Shown: positions 42,425-52,236, numbered from the stretch's first letter. The stretch: DNA of 64,000 nt from Salibacterium qingdaonense (GCF_900114715.1 NZ_FOTY01000008.1:41899-105898); one strand, 5' to 3'. The notes: generated by a model not told the origin, from the letters alone. Translations and numbers: made by a program.

Positions 42425-44191
42425 CTATTGATTCTCCTGTTTTCCGCTTCGATTTTCTTCCTCAAAACGGAATGCGGCGATGCTTTCCTGCATCGATTCC
42501 GCGACATGGCTCAAGTTATCGGCGGAGGCGCTGATTTCTTCCATGGAGGCGTTCTGTTCTTCGATACCGCTTGCCACCTGCTCCACATTTTCCGCGTTCT
42601 GGCGGCTGATTTCCTGCATGTCCCCAATCTGGCTGCCGGAGGCTTCTGTTTTTTCTTCAATCGCGCCAAGAGCATGGTTGATCGCGTCCACATCGGAAGC
42701 AATCGAGGTGACAGCTTCTTCAATCTCATCAAAGGTAGCATCCGTCTCCTGTGCGCGTTCATTACAGTTCGCTGCTTTGTCATGGTTTTCGTTCATTGCC
42801 GCGGCGGAACGTTTCACCGTCTCCTGAATCTCTTGAATCAGCCGGTTGATATCCGACGCGGAGGCACTGGAGCGCTCTGCCAGTTTCCGGACTTCTTCGG
42901 CAACAACGGCGAAACCTTTCCCGCTTTCGCCGGCCCTGGCTGCTTCAATGGCGGCGTTCAGGGCGAGCAGGTTCGTCTGCTCCGAAATGTCTGTAATGAG
43001 CGACACGATATCGGTAATCTGCCCGGATTTTTGTTCAAGCTCCTGAATCTCACTGTTCGTGCGGGTGGTAAGCTGCTGGAGTTCTCCCACTTCTGTCGTA
43101 AGCGTAGAAATTTTCTCCTTCCCTGTTTCGGTTTTTCCCTTCGCGGTTGCGGTGGAGCGCTTCGTCTGGTCGACCCGGCCGCGCATGTCCGACACGGTCG
43201 TATTAATTTCTTCCATCGCCTGATTGGATTCCTCTGCTGCGGCTGTCTGACGGTACGACTGATCGTTCACTTCCTGTACCGACTGCGACATCATTTCCGC
43301 CGCTTTTGCGTTCTCGTCCGTGGTGGCGTTCAATTCTTCTGACATCGCCGACACCTGCTGCGCTGAATCGTTAACCGATCCAATAATCGAACGAAGCGAC
43401 GTTTTCATATGGTCGACCTGGGCGGCGAGAGATCCGATTTCGTCTTTTCTGTGGATAGACAGATCCCGGTCGCTTAAATCTCCGGAAGCCACCCGCTGCA
43501 CCTCCTCATTCAGCTTCTCCACCGGCCGGGATATCCGTCGTGCGAAGAAATAGACAATGACCGCTCCAATAACAAGTGCTCCGGCAAGGGTGAACAGCAT
43601 GATACTGAGCACATTGGAAGCGCCCTCATTGTAATCCATCATATAGGAGCCGGCAGCAATCACCCAGTCCCATTCTTCATCATATTCGGCATAAATGATC
43701 TTAGGTTTACTGACATCTTCATTGCTTGGAAGAGGCCATTCATAGTTGACAAAACCACCGCCGTTTTGGGCTTTTTCAACTGTTTCCTGAATGAAGTATG
43801 TACCGTCATCCGACTGCGAATCCCAGATATTGTCCCCTTCCTGGTTCGGGTGCGCGAGCAGTGTCCCTTCACTGTCCATAATATAAAAATAACCATTAGG
43901 CCCCAGATCAATATCTCCGGACACTGTGCGCTCCCCGCCGCCCTGAGACGGTCCGAGCAGGCTTTCTTTCACCTGTTCACGTGCTTGTTCTTCCGACATG
44001 GATCCATCCGCTGCTGCCTGCTGCATCCGGTCCGTCATCTCCGCCGCCATACCGACGTAGTTCTCGAGACTTACTTCACTGGCCGCATTCAGCTCCGATT
44101 TCGCCGTGTCATAACTGATCCACCCCAGCACAGCTACAGGAATCACAAGCAGACTGAGACAATAGACAAGCAATTTAGCCTTAAGACTCAT
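42425..44191 (-). CDS. Methyl-accepting chemotaxis protein
   Basis: 588 residues. Membrane segment about 8-28; extracytoplasmic Cache-type sensor about 30-185 with [20 protein letters not shown]; second segment about 192-212; HAMP 213-265 ([20 protein letters not shown]); long coiled-coil signalling domain with hairpin tip [40 protein letters not shown]. Glu/Gln methylation sites likely in flanking helices. Start at 44191 after AAGGGG. Signals to CheA at cell poles; ligand is probably a small organic acid or similar, unknown. Confidence 0.95.
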   Translation of the reverse strand: MSLKAKLLVYCLSLLVIPVAVLGWISYDTAKSELNAASEVSLENYVGMAAEMTDRMQQAAADGSMSEEQAREQVKESLLGPSQGGGERTVSGDIDLGPNGYFYIMDSEGTLLAHPNQEGDNIWDSQSDDGTYFIQETVEKAQNGGGFVNYEWPLPSNEDVSKPKIIYAEYDEEWDWVIAAGSYMMDYNEGASNVLSIMLFTLAGALVIGAVIVYFFARRISRPVEKLNEEVQRVASGDLSDRDLSIHRKDEIGSLAAQVDHMKTSLRSIIGSVNDSAQQVSAMSEELNATTDENAKAAEMMSQSVQEVNDQSYRQTAAAEESNQAMEEINTTVSDMRGRVDQTKRSTATAKGKTETGKEKISTLTTEVGELQQLTTRTNSEIQELEQKSGQITDIVSLITDISEQTNLLALNAAIEAARAGESGKGFAVVAEEVRKLAERSSASASDINRLIQEIQETVKRSAAAMNENHDKAANCNERAQETDATFDEIEEAVTSIASDVDAINHALGAIEEKTEASGSQIGDMQEISRQNAENVEQVASGIEEQNASMEEISASADNLSHVAESMQESIAAFRFEEENRSGKQENQ

Positions 44192-44352
44192 TATTTCCAC
44201 CCCTTCAACGATAAAAAAGTATATGGTCTTAGTATAATAGATTTATAATAACGAGGAAACAATATTTTCATAAATTGCTGAATAATGCGACTTTTTTATG
44301 GATTAACATGCTGACGTTCCTCAACATGTTAAAACATAAACCAGCTGTTTCT

Positions 44353-44712
44353 CTACGTATGTTCCGGTTCCTCTTTCGGATTCGGACCGTATTCATTGGT
44401 GCCTTCCTGGCTGTCCAGGCACATAAATACCAACAGAACAATGGAGCCTATGAACGGAATTAATTGGATCAAAAACCACCATCCCGTGCGGCCGGTATCA
44501 TGCAGACGTCGGATTAAGACTCCCAGTGAAGGCAAAAGCACAGCAAGACCATAGATGGAGGTCAACACAGCAGGAATCGCCATCATTGCTTCAATACCAG
44601 TTAGAATTAAGGCAATAAGAAAGTTAATAAGCGTAAACATCCAGTATTCCGTCCGTCTCGCTCTTCCGCGGAAGACGGCATAATTCGACAATACTTTCGC
44701 GTACCAATGCAT
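44353..44712 (-). CDS. DUF805 membrane protein
   Basis: 119 residues, three to four membrane segments. DUF805 pattern: YAVFRGRARRTEYWMFTLIN near the start, LIRRLHDTGRTGWWFLIQLI in the middle, GTNEYGPNPKEEPEHT at the end. Function unknown. Start at 44712 after AAGGGGGGAG. Confidence 0.92.
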   Translation of the reverse strand: MHWYAKVLSNYAVFRGRARRTEYWMFTLINFLIALILTGIEAMMAIPAVLTSIYGLAVLLPSLGVLIRRLHDTGRTGWWFLIQLIPFIGSIVLLVFMCLDSQEGTNEYGPNPKEEPEHT

Positions 44713-44804
44713 CGTTTCTCCCCCCTTTTTCAACTTTTTCAGTGTATCATAATGTTCCCCTTCTGTACGTCACATCGTTTATTCCCGTTTCACTGCCGGT
44801 ACAA

Positions 44805-45299
44805 TCAAATCAAATAGAACAAAGCAAGAAAAGCAAGGACGACCCATACCGAATACGTGGCCGCGAGTTCCGCCGCTTTCGTGACGGTATCGTTCTGTTT
44901 CAGCCGCTTGAAAAAAAGCGAGAACACCCATAAAAACAATACGAGCAGAAAATACTGATACAACAGTATAACGATCCATGGATCAGGGAATATACTGGAT
45001 ACTACCCGCCACACAACGAAAGCAGCGAACGACAGTATTCCCGTCAATCCAATGAAAAAAGATCCCCGCTTCCATATATTTCGATAAAAAATATGATTTT
45101 CTTTATGCAGCTCGAATAAAGTCAAAAAGTAAAACGCAGTAAGAGGAACAGCAACCGCCAGAAGAACATCAAAGATGGAGGGGACGGGTCCGGTGCTTGC
45201 CGGGCCGAACGTCGAAGAAGTATCCATCCACCACGCTCCCAAAGAAGTGCAGACGCCGAGAATAACGAGCGTGAGCGCCTGAAATATTGTCCATATCAC
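44805..45299 (-). CDS. Membrane protein, unrecognised
   Basis: 164 residues, four to five membrane segments. The GTG at 45299 with AGGG seven bases upstream is preferred over an ATG at 45341 that lacks a site and would add a basic leader. No family recognised. Confidence 0.65.
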   Translation of the reverse strand: MIWTIFQALTLVILGVCTSLGAWWMDTSSTFGPASTGPVPSIFDVLLAVAVPLTAFYFLTLFELHKENHIFYRNIWKRGSFFIGLTGILSFAAFVVWRVVSSIFPDPWIVILLYQYFLLVLFLWVFSLFFKRLKQNDTVTKAAELAATYSVWVVLAFLALFYLI

Positions 45300-45447
45300 G
45301 TTTGATCCCTGCTTCCTTTTCCTATGAGTCTTGTAACACAAAAAAACCTTGTGCTAAAATCATATCAGAAGTGAAGAGGAAAAATCAGTATGGAAATCAA
45401 TTTCATAGAAAAATTATGCATGCAGTTGAAGAGAAGGAGAGTCTGTG

Positions 45448-46305
45448 ATGCACGTCTCAAATCCCGCTGGTATCTTCCCCCGCATCACGGCGGCCCTGAT
45501 TGATACTGGTATTATCTTCGTGCTGACGAGAGTACTGGCCTACGTGTTGTACGGTGGTTTTTTTGTATCCAATTCCACGTTTCTCACCATTCTTGTTACG
45601 CTGTACTGGATCATGATTCCTTCCATCTGGCGGGGACGGACAATCGGGAAATGGATATGCGGCTTGACCATCGCGAGTGTGTACCGCGAAGGCGCAGGCT
45701 TTGGCACGATGCTGCTGCGGTATACCGGCCTCAGTGTCATCTATCTGTTGACGCTCGGTGTCGGGCTTATCGTGAGCGCGGTGATGATGATCTGGCGGGA
45801 CGACCGCCGCGCCCTGCATGATTTTGCCGCCGGGACGTACGTCACCACAGACGCACCGGAACCGCTTCAGGCCCGCACGATTTTCAACAACCGCAAAGTC
45901 CTTGCCGCTGCCACTATCGCGCTGATTGCGGGCATGTTTGCTCTCGACCGCTGGGAGCATACGACATACCAGGACGCAGCGTCGGCGATGCTTGAAGATG
46001 TTGACGAACCCGTGGATTCCTTTTCCATCCAAAGCGGAAGCCACACGCCGCAGGGACACGCCGTGTATTCGCCGTCATCGACGGAAGGCGTCGTTCAAAC
46101 GTTGACCAACGCGCCGGAAGAAACAATCCATCTACGCAGAACCGGTGATACGATGTACGATCAGTATTACATAGAAGTGGGCGGTCGTTCGCTTATTCTC
46201 GGGGAACGCGGAATATCCTTCAACGGGCAGGCATATGAATTCATCGGGAAAAACCCTGCCCGTGAAATCGTCAACCGTTTCAACCCGGCGTGGGAAGAGC
46301 GCTGA
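45448..46305 (+). CDS. RDD family membrane protein
   Basis: 285 residues. RDD domain in the first 130 residues with the Arg-Asp-Asp signature positions (FPRITAALIDTGIIFVLTRV, RGRTIGKWICGLTIASVYRE, WRDDRRALHDFAAGTYVTTD), three to four membrane segments, a further one at about 152-168, and an extracytoplasmic C-terminal domain of 115 residues. Some RDD proteins are cation/proton antiporters. Start after GAAGGAGAG. Converges on the DUF4178 gene. Confidence 0.9.
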   Translation: MHVSNPAGIFPRITAALIDTGIIFVLTRVLAYVLYGGFFVSNSTFLTILVTLYWIMIPSIWRGRTIGKWICGLTIASVYREGAGFGTMLLRYTGLSVIYLLTLGVGLIVSAVMMIWRDDRRALHDFAAGTYVTTDAPEPLQARTIFNNRKVLAAATIALIAGMFALDRWEHTTYQDAASAMLEDVDEPVDSFSIQSGSHTPQGHAVYSPSSTEGVVQTLTNAPEETIHLRRTGDTMYDQYYIEVGGRSLILGERGISFNGQAYEFIGKNPAREIVNRFNPAWEER

Positions 46306-46313
46306 ACCTTGAG

Positions 46314-46841
46314 TTATGTTCCGGCGATAATCGAGATTTCTTTTTCGCTGATCTCATGGCCGGTGCTTGCTTCCAGGCTCCCGCCCCATTTTTCCACGGA
46401 CAACTGTTTTTCCTGCGTATCGTTATCGACCAGGTCCCAGTACTCCACCGTCTGCCCCGTAGAGGCCCCGACGCGCCCCTCTGCTTCCTTGATGGAGGCG
46501 GATCCGTGTTCTTTCACCTGATACGTCGTTCCTTCGTATTCAAACGTACCGCTCCCGGGCTCTTCAGGCGGTACACTCGTTTTATCATACATGCCGATCA
46601 CCCATTCATCATCTTCCTCAAACGACAGCCAGCGGTTCGCCGTTTCCCCCGCCAAATGATACACGGTCCATTCAAAGCCGCCGTCTTCATATACCAGTTT
46701 TCCTTTTACTATGTAATCTTCCAGATCATACGACACAATATCCTCAAGCTGCATTGTCTGGATCGTACGGGTTACGGTTCCTTTTTCCTCGTCAACATTC
46801 CGGGCGCGGAACATTTCTTTCACTCTATTAAAAATCCCCAT
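46314..46841 (-). CDS. DUF4178 domain protein
   Basis: 175 residues, soluble, beta-rich. DUF4178 pattern: QLEDIVSYDLEDYIVKGKLV, NRWLSFEEDDEWVIGMYDKT, TFEYEGTTYQVKEHGSASIK, VEYWDLVDNDTQEKQLSVEK WGGS. Family members accompany polyamine-type AdoMet decarboxylase, DUF350, DUF4247 and PspA genes, as here. Start at 46841 after AAGGAGG, divergent from speD. Confidence 0.9.
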   Translation of the reverse strand: MGIFNRVKEMFRARNVDEEKGTVTRTIQTMQLEDIVSYDLEDYIVKGKLVYEDGGFEWTVYHLAGETANRWLSFEEDDEWVIGMYDKTSVPPEEPGSGTFEYEGTTYQVKEHGSASIKEAEGRVGASTGQTVEYWDLVDNDTQEKQLSVEKWGGSLEASTGHEISEKEISIIAGT

Positions 46842-46975
46842 CAAAAGTCCTCCTTTATTTTCCATCAGTATAGCATATTCAGGGTTTTGGTTGAAATGAA
46901 TAGATAAGAGATCCGTATAATGATAAAATAAAAAACAGACAGAATGGACGATTTATGGAAAGCGGAGGGAATACC

Positions 46976-47356
46976 ATGGAGTATACAACCGAAGGAACAC
47001 ATGACATAGCCGATTTCTGGGGATGTTCGTTTTCCCTTCTGAATGATGAACACCAGTTAACGACTTACATAAAAGAAGCCGCGGCAAAGGCCGGGGCCGA
47101 CGTTCTTTCCGTCCAGTCGCACCACTTTGATCCACAGGGTGTAACCGTGCTTGCAATGCTCTCCGAATCCCACATGAGCATTCACACGTACCCGGAAAAA
47201 GGATTCTGCGGCATCGACTGCTACACGTGCGGCGCATCGATTGACTCCGGCGCAGCGGTGGCCCACCTGAAAGCCTGCCTCGCCCCGTCCGGGATTCAGC
47301 GCCGCCTTTTGAACCGCGGAACCGGTGACATCGTCGAGTCCGAAGGGGTGTCGTAA
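46976..47356 (+). CDS. speD: S-adenosylmethionine decarboxylase proenzyme
   Basis: 126 residues, prokaryotic class 1b enzyme (SpeH type). Self-cleavage between Glu64 and Ser65 in LSESHMSIHTYPE would make the pyruvoyl group; His70 and Cys85 (YTCG) are the expected processing and catalytic residues. It supplies the aminopropyl donor for the aminopropyltransferase at 50200-51759. Start at 46976 after GGAGGG; stop overlaps the channel start (TAATG). Confidence 0.95.
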   Translation: MEYTTEGTHDIADFWGCSFSLLNDEHQLTTYIKEAAAKAGADVLSVQSHHFDPQGVTVLAMLSESHMSIHTYPEKGFCGIDCYTCGASIDSGAAVAHLKACLAPSGIQRRLLNRGTGDIVESEGVS

Positions 47357-48375
47357 TGCACATCCTGAAACAGATATATGAAAAAGTGATCAACATCGGC
47401 AATGTGTCGCTCTTTTTATTCACCCTGCTCTTCATCGCGGTGTCGGTGCTCGGCATTCTCGCGATTGAACCGGAAACATTCACGGTTATGAGCGCGCTCT
47501 GGTGGGTGATGACGACCTCCACCACCGTCGGGTACGGTGATATTTCCCCGGTCACAGCAGGCGGCCAGTGGTTTACCATGCTGTTTGTCTTTCCGCTGGG
47601 CATCGGTGTCATCGGGGTTGTTATCTCCAAAATACTCGATTCCGCGCTGCACTATAAACAGGCAAAGGAGGAAGGTCGATTGGCTTTTAAAGATTCGAAT
47701 CACGCGGTGTTCATCGGCTGGGCCGACGGCAAAACCGAAAGTGCGGTCGAAGAAATGCTCACCAATGAAAAGAAACAGGTCGTCCTCATCGACCGGAATC
47801 TCGAAAAATCTCCGTATCAGCATGAACGGTTCCACTTTATCCGAGGCAGCGCCACCGACGAAAGCACCCTCGAAAAAGCAAATATTTTGGGAGCCAGAAC
47901 GGTCGGTATTTTTGCCCCGCAGGATATTAACGACCTGGACCTTGCCGACGGCAGAACGTATCTGATCGCCTCAACCATTGAGGCCTACGGCGAAAAGAAC
48001 AGTACTGCCATTTACACTATCGCCGAACTGCTGTCGGACAAACACGAAGCGCTGTTCACCCGCGCCGGCGTGAATGAATGCATTCCGTCCTATCAATCCG
48101 TGTCCAACCTGATTGCCAAATCCATGGAGTACCACGGATCCAGCACGTTCTTCATGCAGCTCTTAAGCAAGCAGTACGGCGACGACCTGCATCTGATACT
48201 GCCGAAGAGCAGCTGGACCACCTACCGCGAAGCCCGTGACGCACTGGAGCAGCAAGGCGCGATTCTCATCGCAAACGATACCGCGTTTATCACAGACGGC
48301 TGGGACGATACCATCCCACCCGGCACCCAGCTCGCCGTCATCTGCAGCCGCGATACGTATCAACATATTAAATAA
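47356..48375 (+). CDS. Two-span potassium channel with RCK (TrkA-N) domain
   Basis: 339 residues. Membrane segment about 16-38, pore loop with selectivity filter TTSTTVGYGDISPVTAGG (about 52-69), second segment about 74-94, then a cytoplasmic TrkA-N-like nucleotide-binding domain (NHAVFIGWADGKTESAVEEM, VVLIDRNLEK, FIRGSATDESTLEKANILGA) and a C-terminal RCK-C-like lobe. Translationally coupled to speD; the link between channel and polyamine enzyme may reflect polyamine or cation control. Confidence 0.92.
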   Translation: MHILKQIYEKVINIGNVSLFLFTLLFIAVSVLGILAIEPETFTVMSALWWVMTTSTTVGYGDISPVTAGGQWFTMLFVFPLGIGVIGVVISKILDSALHYKQAKEEGRLAFKDSNHAVFIGWADGKTESAVEEMLTNEKKQVVLIDRNLEKSPYQHERFHFIRGSATDESTLEKANILGARTVGIFAPQDINDLDLADGRTYLIASTIEAYGEKNSTAIYTIAELLSDKHEALFTRAGVNECIPSYQSVSNLIAKSMEYHGSSTFFMQLLSKQYGDDLHLILPKSSWTTYREARDALEQQGAILIANDTAFITDGWDDTIPPGTQLAVICSRDTYQHIK

Positions 48376-48454
48376 AGCGCACTTCCGATTATCATGTGGA
48401 TAGTCGGAAGTTTTTTTGTGGAACAAGCATCCGTCGAAGCGTTCCGACAGAGTG

Positions 48455-48645
48455 TGGACACTACCCGATGCACTTAAGCAATTAGTGTCCCTTCCCTGCC
48501 CGTGCGTGGATACTAAGCCGCCGGATTTCACAGATAGTGTCCCCCGGCAAAAATCCGTGGACACTAACTCACCGGAATAGAATCATAGTGTCTACGGACG
48601 CAGCTTCCATGGACTCTAAAGCCACCCGCCGGCAGTTTAGTGTCC
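48455..48645. repeat. Alternating-box array I
   Basis: Four units GGACACTA, 19 bases, TAGTGTCC (with single changes) separated by 17, 16 and 17 bases. In box terms the gaps are 25, 17, 25, 16, 25, 17, 25. It is 191 bp long and about 95 percent identical, without indels, to array J 1516 bp downstream in direct orientation. The rest of 48376-48767 shows only the promoter region of the next gene. Confidence 0.92.
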
Positions 48646-48767
48646 ATACCTTCCGAAGCACTGCTCCATCCCCTGAATAAAATCTAATAAAAACAATAAA
48701 TATTTATTGCAAAACGATAAATTATGTATTATTATACCAGTATCAAAACATAAGTGAGGTGCTTTGG

Positions 48768-49244
48768 ATGGGTCGGGGAACGACACTCTTTTTAAGGACA
48801 GCTGTTTTTCTTCTCGGGTTGACAGTCCTTGTTTTGTGCATATTCTGGCTGCCATGGATGGCAGATACAACGGCAGAAGGGTATCCAGCGTTTGCTTATC
48901 TGAAATATCCCGTCTTAATCGGATTGTATGCTACAACAATCCCCTTTTATTTTGCTTTATATCAGGCTTTAAAACTTCTACACTACGTCGGCCGCAGCCA
49001 GGCTTTCTCGGTGTTGTCTGTAGAGTCTTTGAAATGGATAAAATATTGTGCAGTTACCATCAGTCTGCTGTACGCCGCCGGCAGCATCTACCTTTTTTCA
49101 CAAAACGCTCTGCATCCGGGAATAGCACTGACCGGCTTTGCTGTTATTTTTACTTCTATTGTCATTGCGGTGTTCACGGCGGTTCTTCAAAAATTATTAA
49201 AAAGTGCGTTGGATATCAAATGGGAGAATGATTTAACAGTCTGA
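48768..49244 (+). CDS. DUF2975 membrane protein
   Basis: 158 residues, four membrane segments (about 5-25, 45-65, 88-108, 118-140), with the DUF2975 pattern (YLKYPVLIGLYATTIPFYFALYQ region, LLHYVGRSQAFSVLSVESLK and WIKYCAVTISLLY). It is commonly paired with a small XRE regulator, as here. Start at 48768 preferred over a GTG at 48759. Confidence 0.88.
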   Translation: MGRGTTLFLRTAVFLLGLTVLVLCIFWLPWMADTTAEGYPAFAYLKYPVLIGLYATTIPFYFALYQALKLLHYVGRSQAFSVLSVESLKWIKYCAVTISLLYAAGSIYLFSQNALHPGIALTGFAVIFTSIVIAVFTAVLQKLLKSALDIKWENDLTV

Positions 49245-49253
49245 GGTGAGAGC

Positions 49254-49475
49254 ATGGCGGTGATCGTCCATATTGATGTAATGCTGGCAAAACGAAAAAT
49301 GAGTGTGACCGAACTATCCGAAAGCGTTGGAATCACAATGGCTAACCTCTCCATTTTGAAAAATGGAAAGGCAAAAGCGATACGACTATCCACGCTGGAT
49401 GCTATTTGTAAGGCTTTGGACTGCCAGCCCGGGGATATTCTTGAATATCAGGAGGACCATGACACGGATGAATAA
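49254..49475 (+). CDS. Small XRE/Cro-type regulator (YozG-like)
   Basis: 73 residues, one helix-turn-helix (MSVTELSESVGITMANLSIL KNGKAKAIRLSTLDAICKAL, about 15-57) and the terminal CQPGDILEYQED motif. Starts nine bases after DUF2975. Likely regulates this small operon. Confidence 0.93.
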   Translation: MAVIVHIDVMLAKRKMSVTELSESVGITMANLSILKNGKAKAIRLSTLDAICKALDCQPGDILEYQEDHDTDE

Positions 49476-49505
49476 GCTGTATGGGAAAGGATGTGTGGGA
49501 AGCGT

Positions 49506-49925
49506 ATGAAAAGATTGCTGATTTTATTTACTTTTACGTTGTTTGCTGTCGTTTTGACAGCCTGTCAGGATAAGCCCGCAGGACCGAAGGAAAATACGAT
49601 GATGCTGAGTTTCAAAAATAATGCTGATTTTACGTTTCACTCCATAGGAATCAGTACCAGGGATATCTCAGGTGGAATACTAAACGCCGATGGTTCCCCT
49701 ATCGAAAAAGGGCAAATACTGCGGAAAGAATATATAGATCAGACAGATATTGACCTGGAGGGGGAAGCAGCATTCAATATTGCATTAATAGATAAAGAAG
49801 AAAACCGTATTCCATTGAAAACCAAGATCCTGAAATTGGAGGAGAACAAAGAATACTTCTTTGAAATTACCGGGAGCTCTGAGAGCGATGCAGCTTTGAA
49901 AAGAATAGACAAGGCTGGTGGATAA
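49506..49925 (+). CDS. Small lipoprotein
   Basis: 139 residues. Signal peptide with lipobox VLTAC (Cys about 20), then a beta-rich domain (MMLSFKNNADFTFHSIGIST, ALIDKEENRIPLKTKILKLE, YFFEITGSS). No named family. Third gene of the cassette bracketed by arrays I and J. Confidence 0.72.
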   Translation: MKRLLILFTFTLFAVVLTACQDKPAGPKENTMMLSFKNNADFTFHSIGISTRDISGGILNADGSPIEKGQILRKEYIDQTDIDLEGEAAFNIALIDKEENRIPLKTKILKLEENKEYFFEITGSSESDAALKRIDKAGG

Positions 49926-49970
49926 TAAGCATTCCACGCTTCTATCACCCGATTCAAGTATAACTCTCCA

Positions 49971-50161
49971 TGGACACTACCCGATGCACTTAAGCAATTA
50001 GTGTCCCTTCCCTGCTTGTGCGTGGACACTACGCAGCCGGATTTCACAGATAGTGGTCCCCGGCAAAAATCCGTGGACACTAACTCACCGGAATAGAATC
50101 ATAGTGTCTACGGACGCAGCTTCCATGGACACTAAAGCCGGCCGCCGGCAGTTTAGTGTCC
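49971..50161. repeat. Alternating-box array J (direct copy of I)
   Basis: Four GGACACTA-type units with box gaps 25, 17, 25, 16, 25, 17, 25. About ten differences from array I in 191 positions, several of them keeping the pairing in the arms. Lies between the cassette and the convergent aminopropyltransferase gene. Confidence 0.92.
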
Positions 50162-50199
50162 CCCTCTTCCTCTCCAATCCCACAAAAAAAGCACGGAGA

Positions 50200-51759
50200 T
50201 CAGTAATATCTCCATGCGTCATTGTACAGTTTCGTCAAAACAGGGTGGTTAATGGTGTTTTCCTGGTAATTGAACCCTTCAATATCGGCGTTTTCATCCT
50301 TGGCGAACTGGAACAGCCCGGTCAGCATTCCTTCCTGCAGGTACTGCGTGTGTGCGGCACCGGGAAGCGACACGTCGGCGGGATCAAACGGCTGCTTGGC
50401 GGCCATGGTGAATCCCCAGTTGCCAAATGACGGCACATTGATGTGCAGGTTGTCGACGAAGAAACCGGCGCCTTCGATTGTATCGGAAATGGTCCAGTAT
50501 GCTTTTCTTGAAAAAACAGGACTCGTCGACTGCACGACCGCGACGCCGTCCTGGGCGAGCCGTTCATACATCAAGCCGTACATTTCTCTTGTGTAGAGCT
50601 TGTTCAGCTCGAGCGTATTCGGGTCCGGAAGGTCGGACAAAATATAATCATAGGTTGTGTTGTCTTCTTTTAAGTAGTTGAAAGCATCCCCGTGCTCAAT
50701 CGAGACGCGTTCGTCTTCAAGCGAATGCTTATTGATATCGGTCAGGTGGGGATTGCTGCGGGCGAGCTCGGTCACTTTCGGATCGAGATCCACCAGCTTG
50801 ATGGACTCCACTGTATCATAGGTCAAAAGCTCCCGCACCGCAAGCCCGTCTCCTCCTCCAAGAATAAGAACATCCAGTCCGCCGCTTTCTTCTTTTTTCT
50901 GCTGCAAAAGCCCCATTCCGGGATGGACAAGTGTTTCATGGTACCGGTATTCATCAGATTCTGCGAACTGCAGGTTGCCGTTCAGATACAGGCGGAAATC
51001 GCCGGGCGCCTGCGTACCGATGATCCGCTGGTGGCGCGTCTCTTCATTGATGACGACCGGGCTCTGGTACAAGTGCTGCTCCAGAATTTGTGCGTAACTG
51101 TTGCCGAATATAAAGCCGAACCCAAGCAGCACGAGCAGCACCGCTCCGACAATCTGGGCCCGTTTTGGCTTATGAATGTCATGCTTAAACGCAAAAGTAA
51201 GCCAGAATGCAACCGCCACGTTAATAATCCCGACGAAAAACGCCGTTTGAATAAAACCGAGCCACGGGCTTAATAGAAGCGCGAACCCAAGCGTTCCGAT
51301 CAGCGAACCGGCGTAATCGCTGAACAATGTGCGGGCGGCGCTTTTTTTCAGTTCATCACCGCGTTTCTCCGCCTCCCGCATTAAAATCGGGAGTTCCATT
51401 CCTGTCAGACAGCCGAGGAAAAAGATGAACAGGCAGAAAAACACCGATGCCGTATCGCTTCCGACTGTGGAAAACATCATATAGATGAACAAGGTGGAAC
51501 ACGCACCGACCGGGCCGATCATGTATTCAATGCCGATGATGCGGTTCACAAGGTGACGGCGCAGGTACTCCGACAACATCGATCCGACTCCCATACCGGA
51601 CAGGCTCCCCCCGACCGCTATAGCATAAGAAAGAACCGAGCTTCCCATTAAATAGGAACCGGCCGCCCCGAGCATCATCTGATAGATAATACCGCACACC
51701 GACACGATAAAAGATGAAATATACAAAAGATTGGTTGGTTTTTTCCACTGCTGCAGCAA
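50200..51759 (-). CDS. speE: Membrane-bound polyamine aminopropyltransferase (spermidine synthase)
   Basis: 519 residues: an N-terminal membrane half (about 1-210, six or seven segments, GVGSMLSEYLRRHLVNRI, GCLTGMELPILMREAEKRG) fused to a spermidine-synthase domain (YQSPVVINEETRHQRIIGTQ, LYLNGNLQFAESDEYRYHET LVHPGMG, LILGGGDGLAVRELL, DLDPKVTELARSN, YDYILSDLPDPNT). Starts at a TTG (51759) with GAGGGA upstream. Last gene of DUF4247-DUF350-speE. Products may be polyamines or aminopropylated envelope compounds. Confidence 0.92.
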   Translation of the reverse strand: MLQQWKKPTNLLYISSFIVSVCGIIYQMMLGAAGSYLMGSSVLSYAIAVGGSLSGMGVGSMLSEYLRRHLVNRIIGIEYMIGPVGACSTLFIYMMFSTVGSDTASVFFCLFIFFLGCLTGMELPILMREAEKRGDELKKSAARTLFSDYAGSLIGTLGFALLLSPWLGFIQTAFFVGIINVAVAFWLTFAFKHDIHKPKRAQIVGAVLLVLLGFGFIFGNSYAQILEQHLYQSPVVINEETRHQRIIGTQAPGDFRLYLNGNLQFAESDEYRYHETLVHPGMGLLQQKKEESGGLDVLILGGGDGLAVRELLTYDTVESIKLVDLDPKVTELARSNPHLTDINKHSLEDERVSIEHGDAFNYLKEDNTTYDYILSDLPDPNTLELNKLYTREMYGLMYERLAQDGVAVVQSTSPVFSRKAYWTISDTIEGAGFFVDNLHINVPSFGNWGFTMAAKQPFDPADVSLPGAAHTQYLQEGMLTGLFQFAKDENADIEGFNYQENTINHPVLTKLYNDAWRYY

Positions 51760-51807
51760 GGTCTGATCCCTCTTTTCCCAAAGAAAAAGGACGCATCGAG
51801 CGCCCCC

Positions 51808-52206
51808 TTAGATAATCGCAATCGCTACGGCATGGGCAATCACAATAGAAATAGCAAGTGATATAATCCCTACCGCTTTGTTGTCTTTTGCCAGCTCATC
51901 ATCCACTTTAAACGACGGTGTCAAAAATTCGAACAGGAAATATCCGACAATTAAAAGGACAAATCCGATGAGACCCCAGGCCAGCGCTTCCCCAAGGTTG
52001 TACGCATTTTCTGCGGATATTTTCATAATGTAGCCGAGGGCGTAAATTTTACCCGCCAGGGAAAGGGCCACCGACACGTTCCCCGCCTTGATTTCTTCTC
52101 TGTCTTTAAACTTTGTCACCTTTTCGAAAATAAAGGCTGCAATAAAAATGACGGCCATCACAATGACAAACCAGAGTATAGATTCCCAAAATACCGACAT
52201 ATCCAC
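51808..52206 (-). CDS. DUF350 membrane protein (YjfL-like)
   Basis: 132 residues, four membrane segments. Pattern of DUF350: IFEKVTKFKDREEIKAGNVS VALSLAGKIYALGYIMKIS and the second half WGLIGFVLLIVGYFLFEFLT, DDELAKDNKAVGIISLAISI. Function unknown; regularly next to PspA, polyamine or ATP-grasp peptide-modification genes. Between DUF4247 and speE, gaps of 30 and 48 bases. Confidence 0.93.
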   Translation of the reverse strand: MDMSVFWESILWFVIVMAVIFIAAFIFEKVTKFKDREEIKAGNVSVALSLAGKIYALGYIMKISAENAYNLGEALAWGLIGFVLLIVGYFLFEFLTPSFKVDDELAKDNKAVGIISLAISIVIAHAVAIAII

Positions 52207-52236
52207 TTTTTTTCCTCCTTATCGTATGTAATAGTA

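Noticed and set aside
42428..43342. Long plus-strand frame opposite the chemoreceptor gene.
   Set aside because: Phe/Cys/Gly-rich antisense of the coiled-coil domain; no start signals.
48455..50161. Repeat arrays resembling a CRISPR.
   Set aside because: Boxes are only 5-8 bases, alternate in orientation, and the interval sequences are conserved between copies; no cas genes are present.
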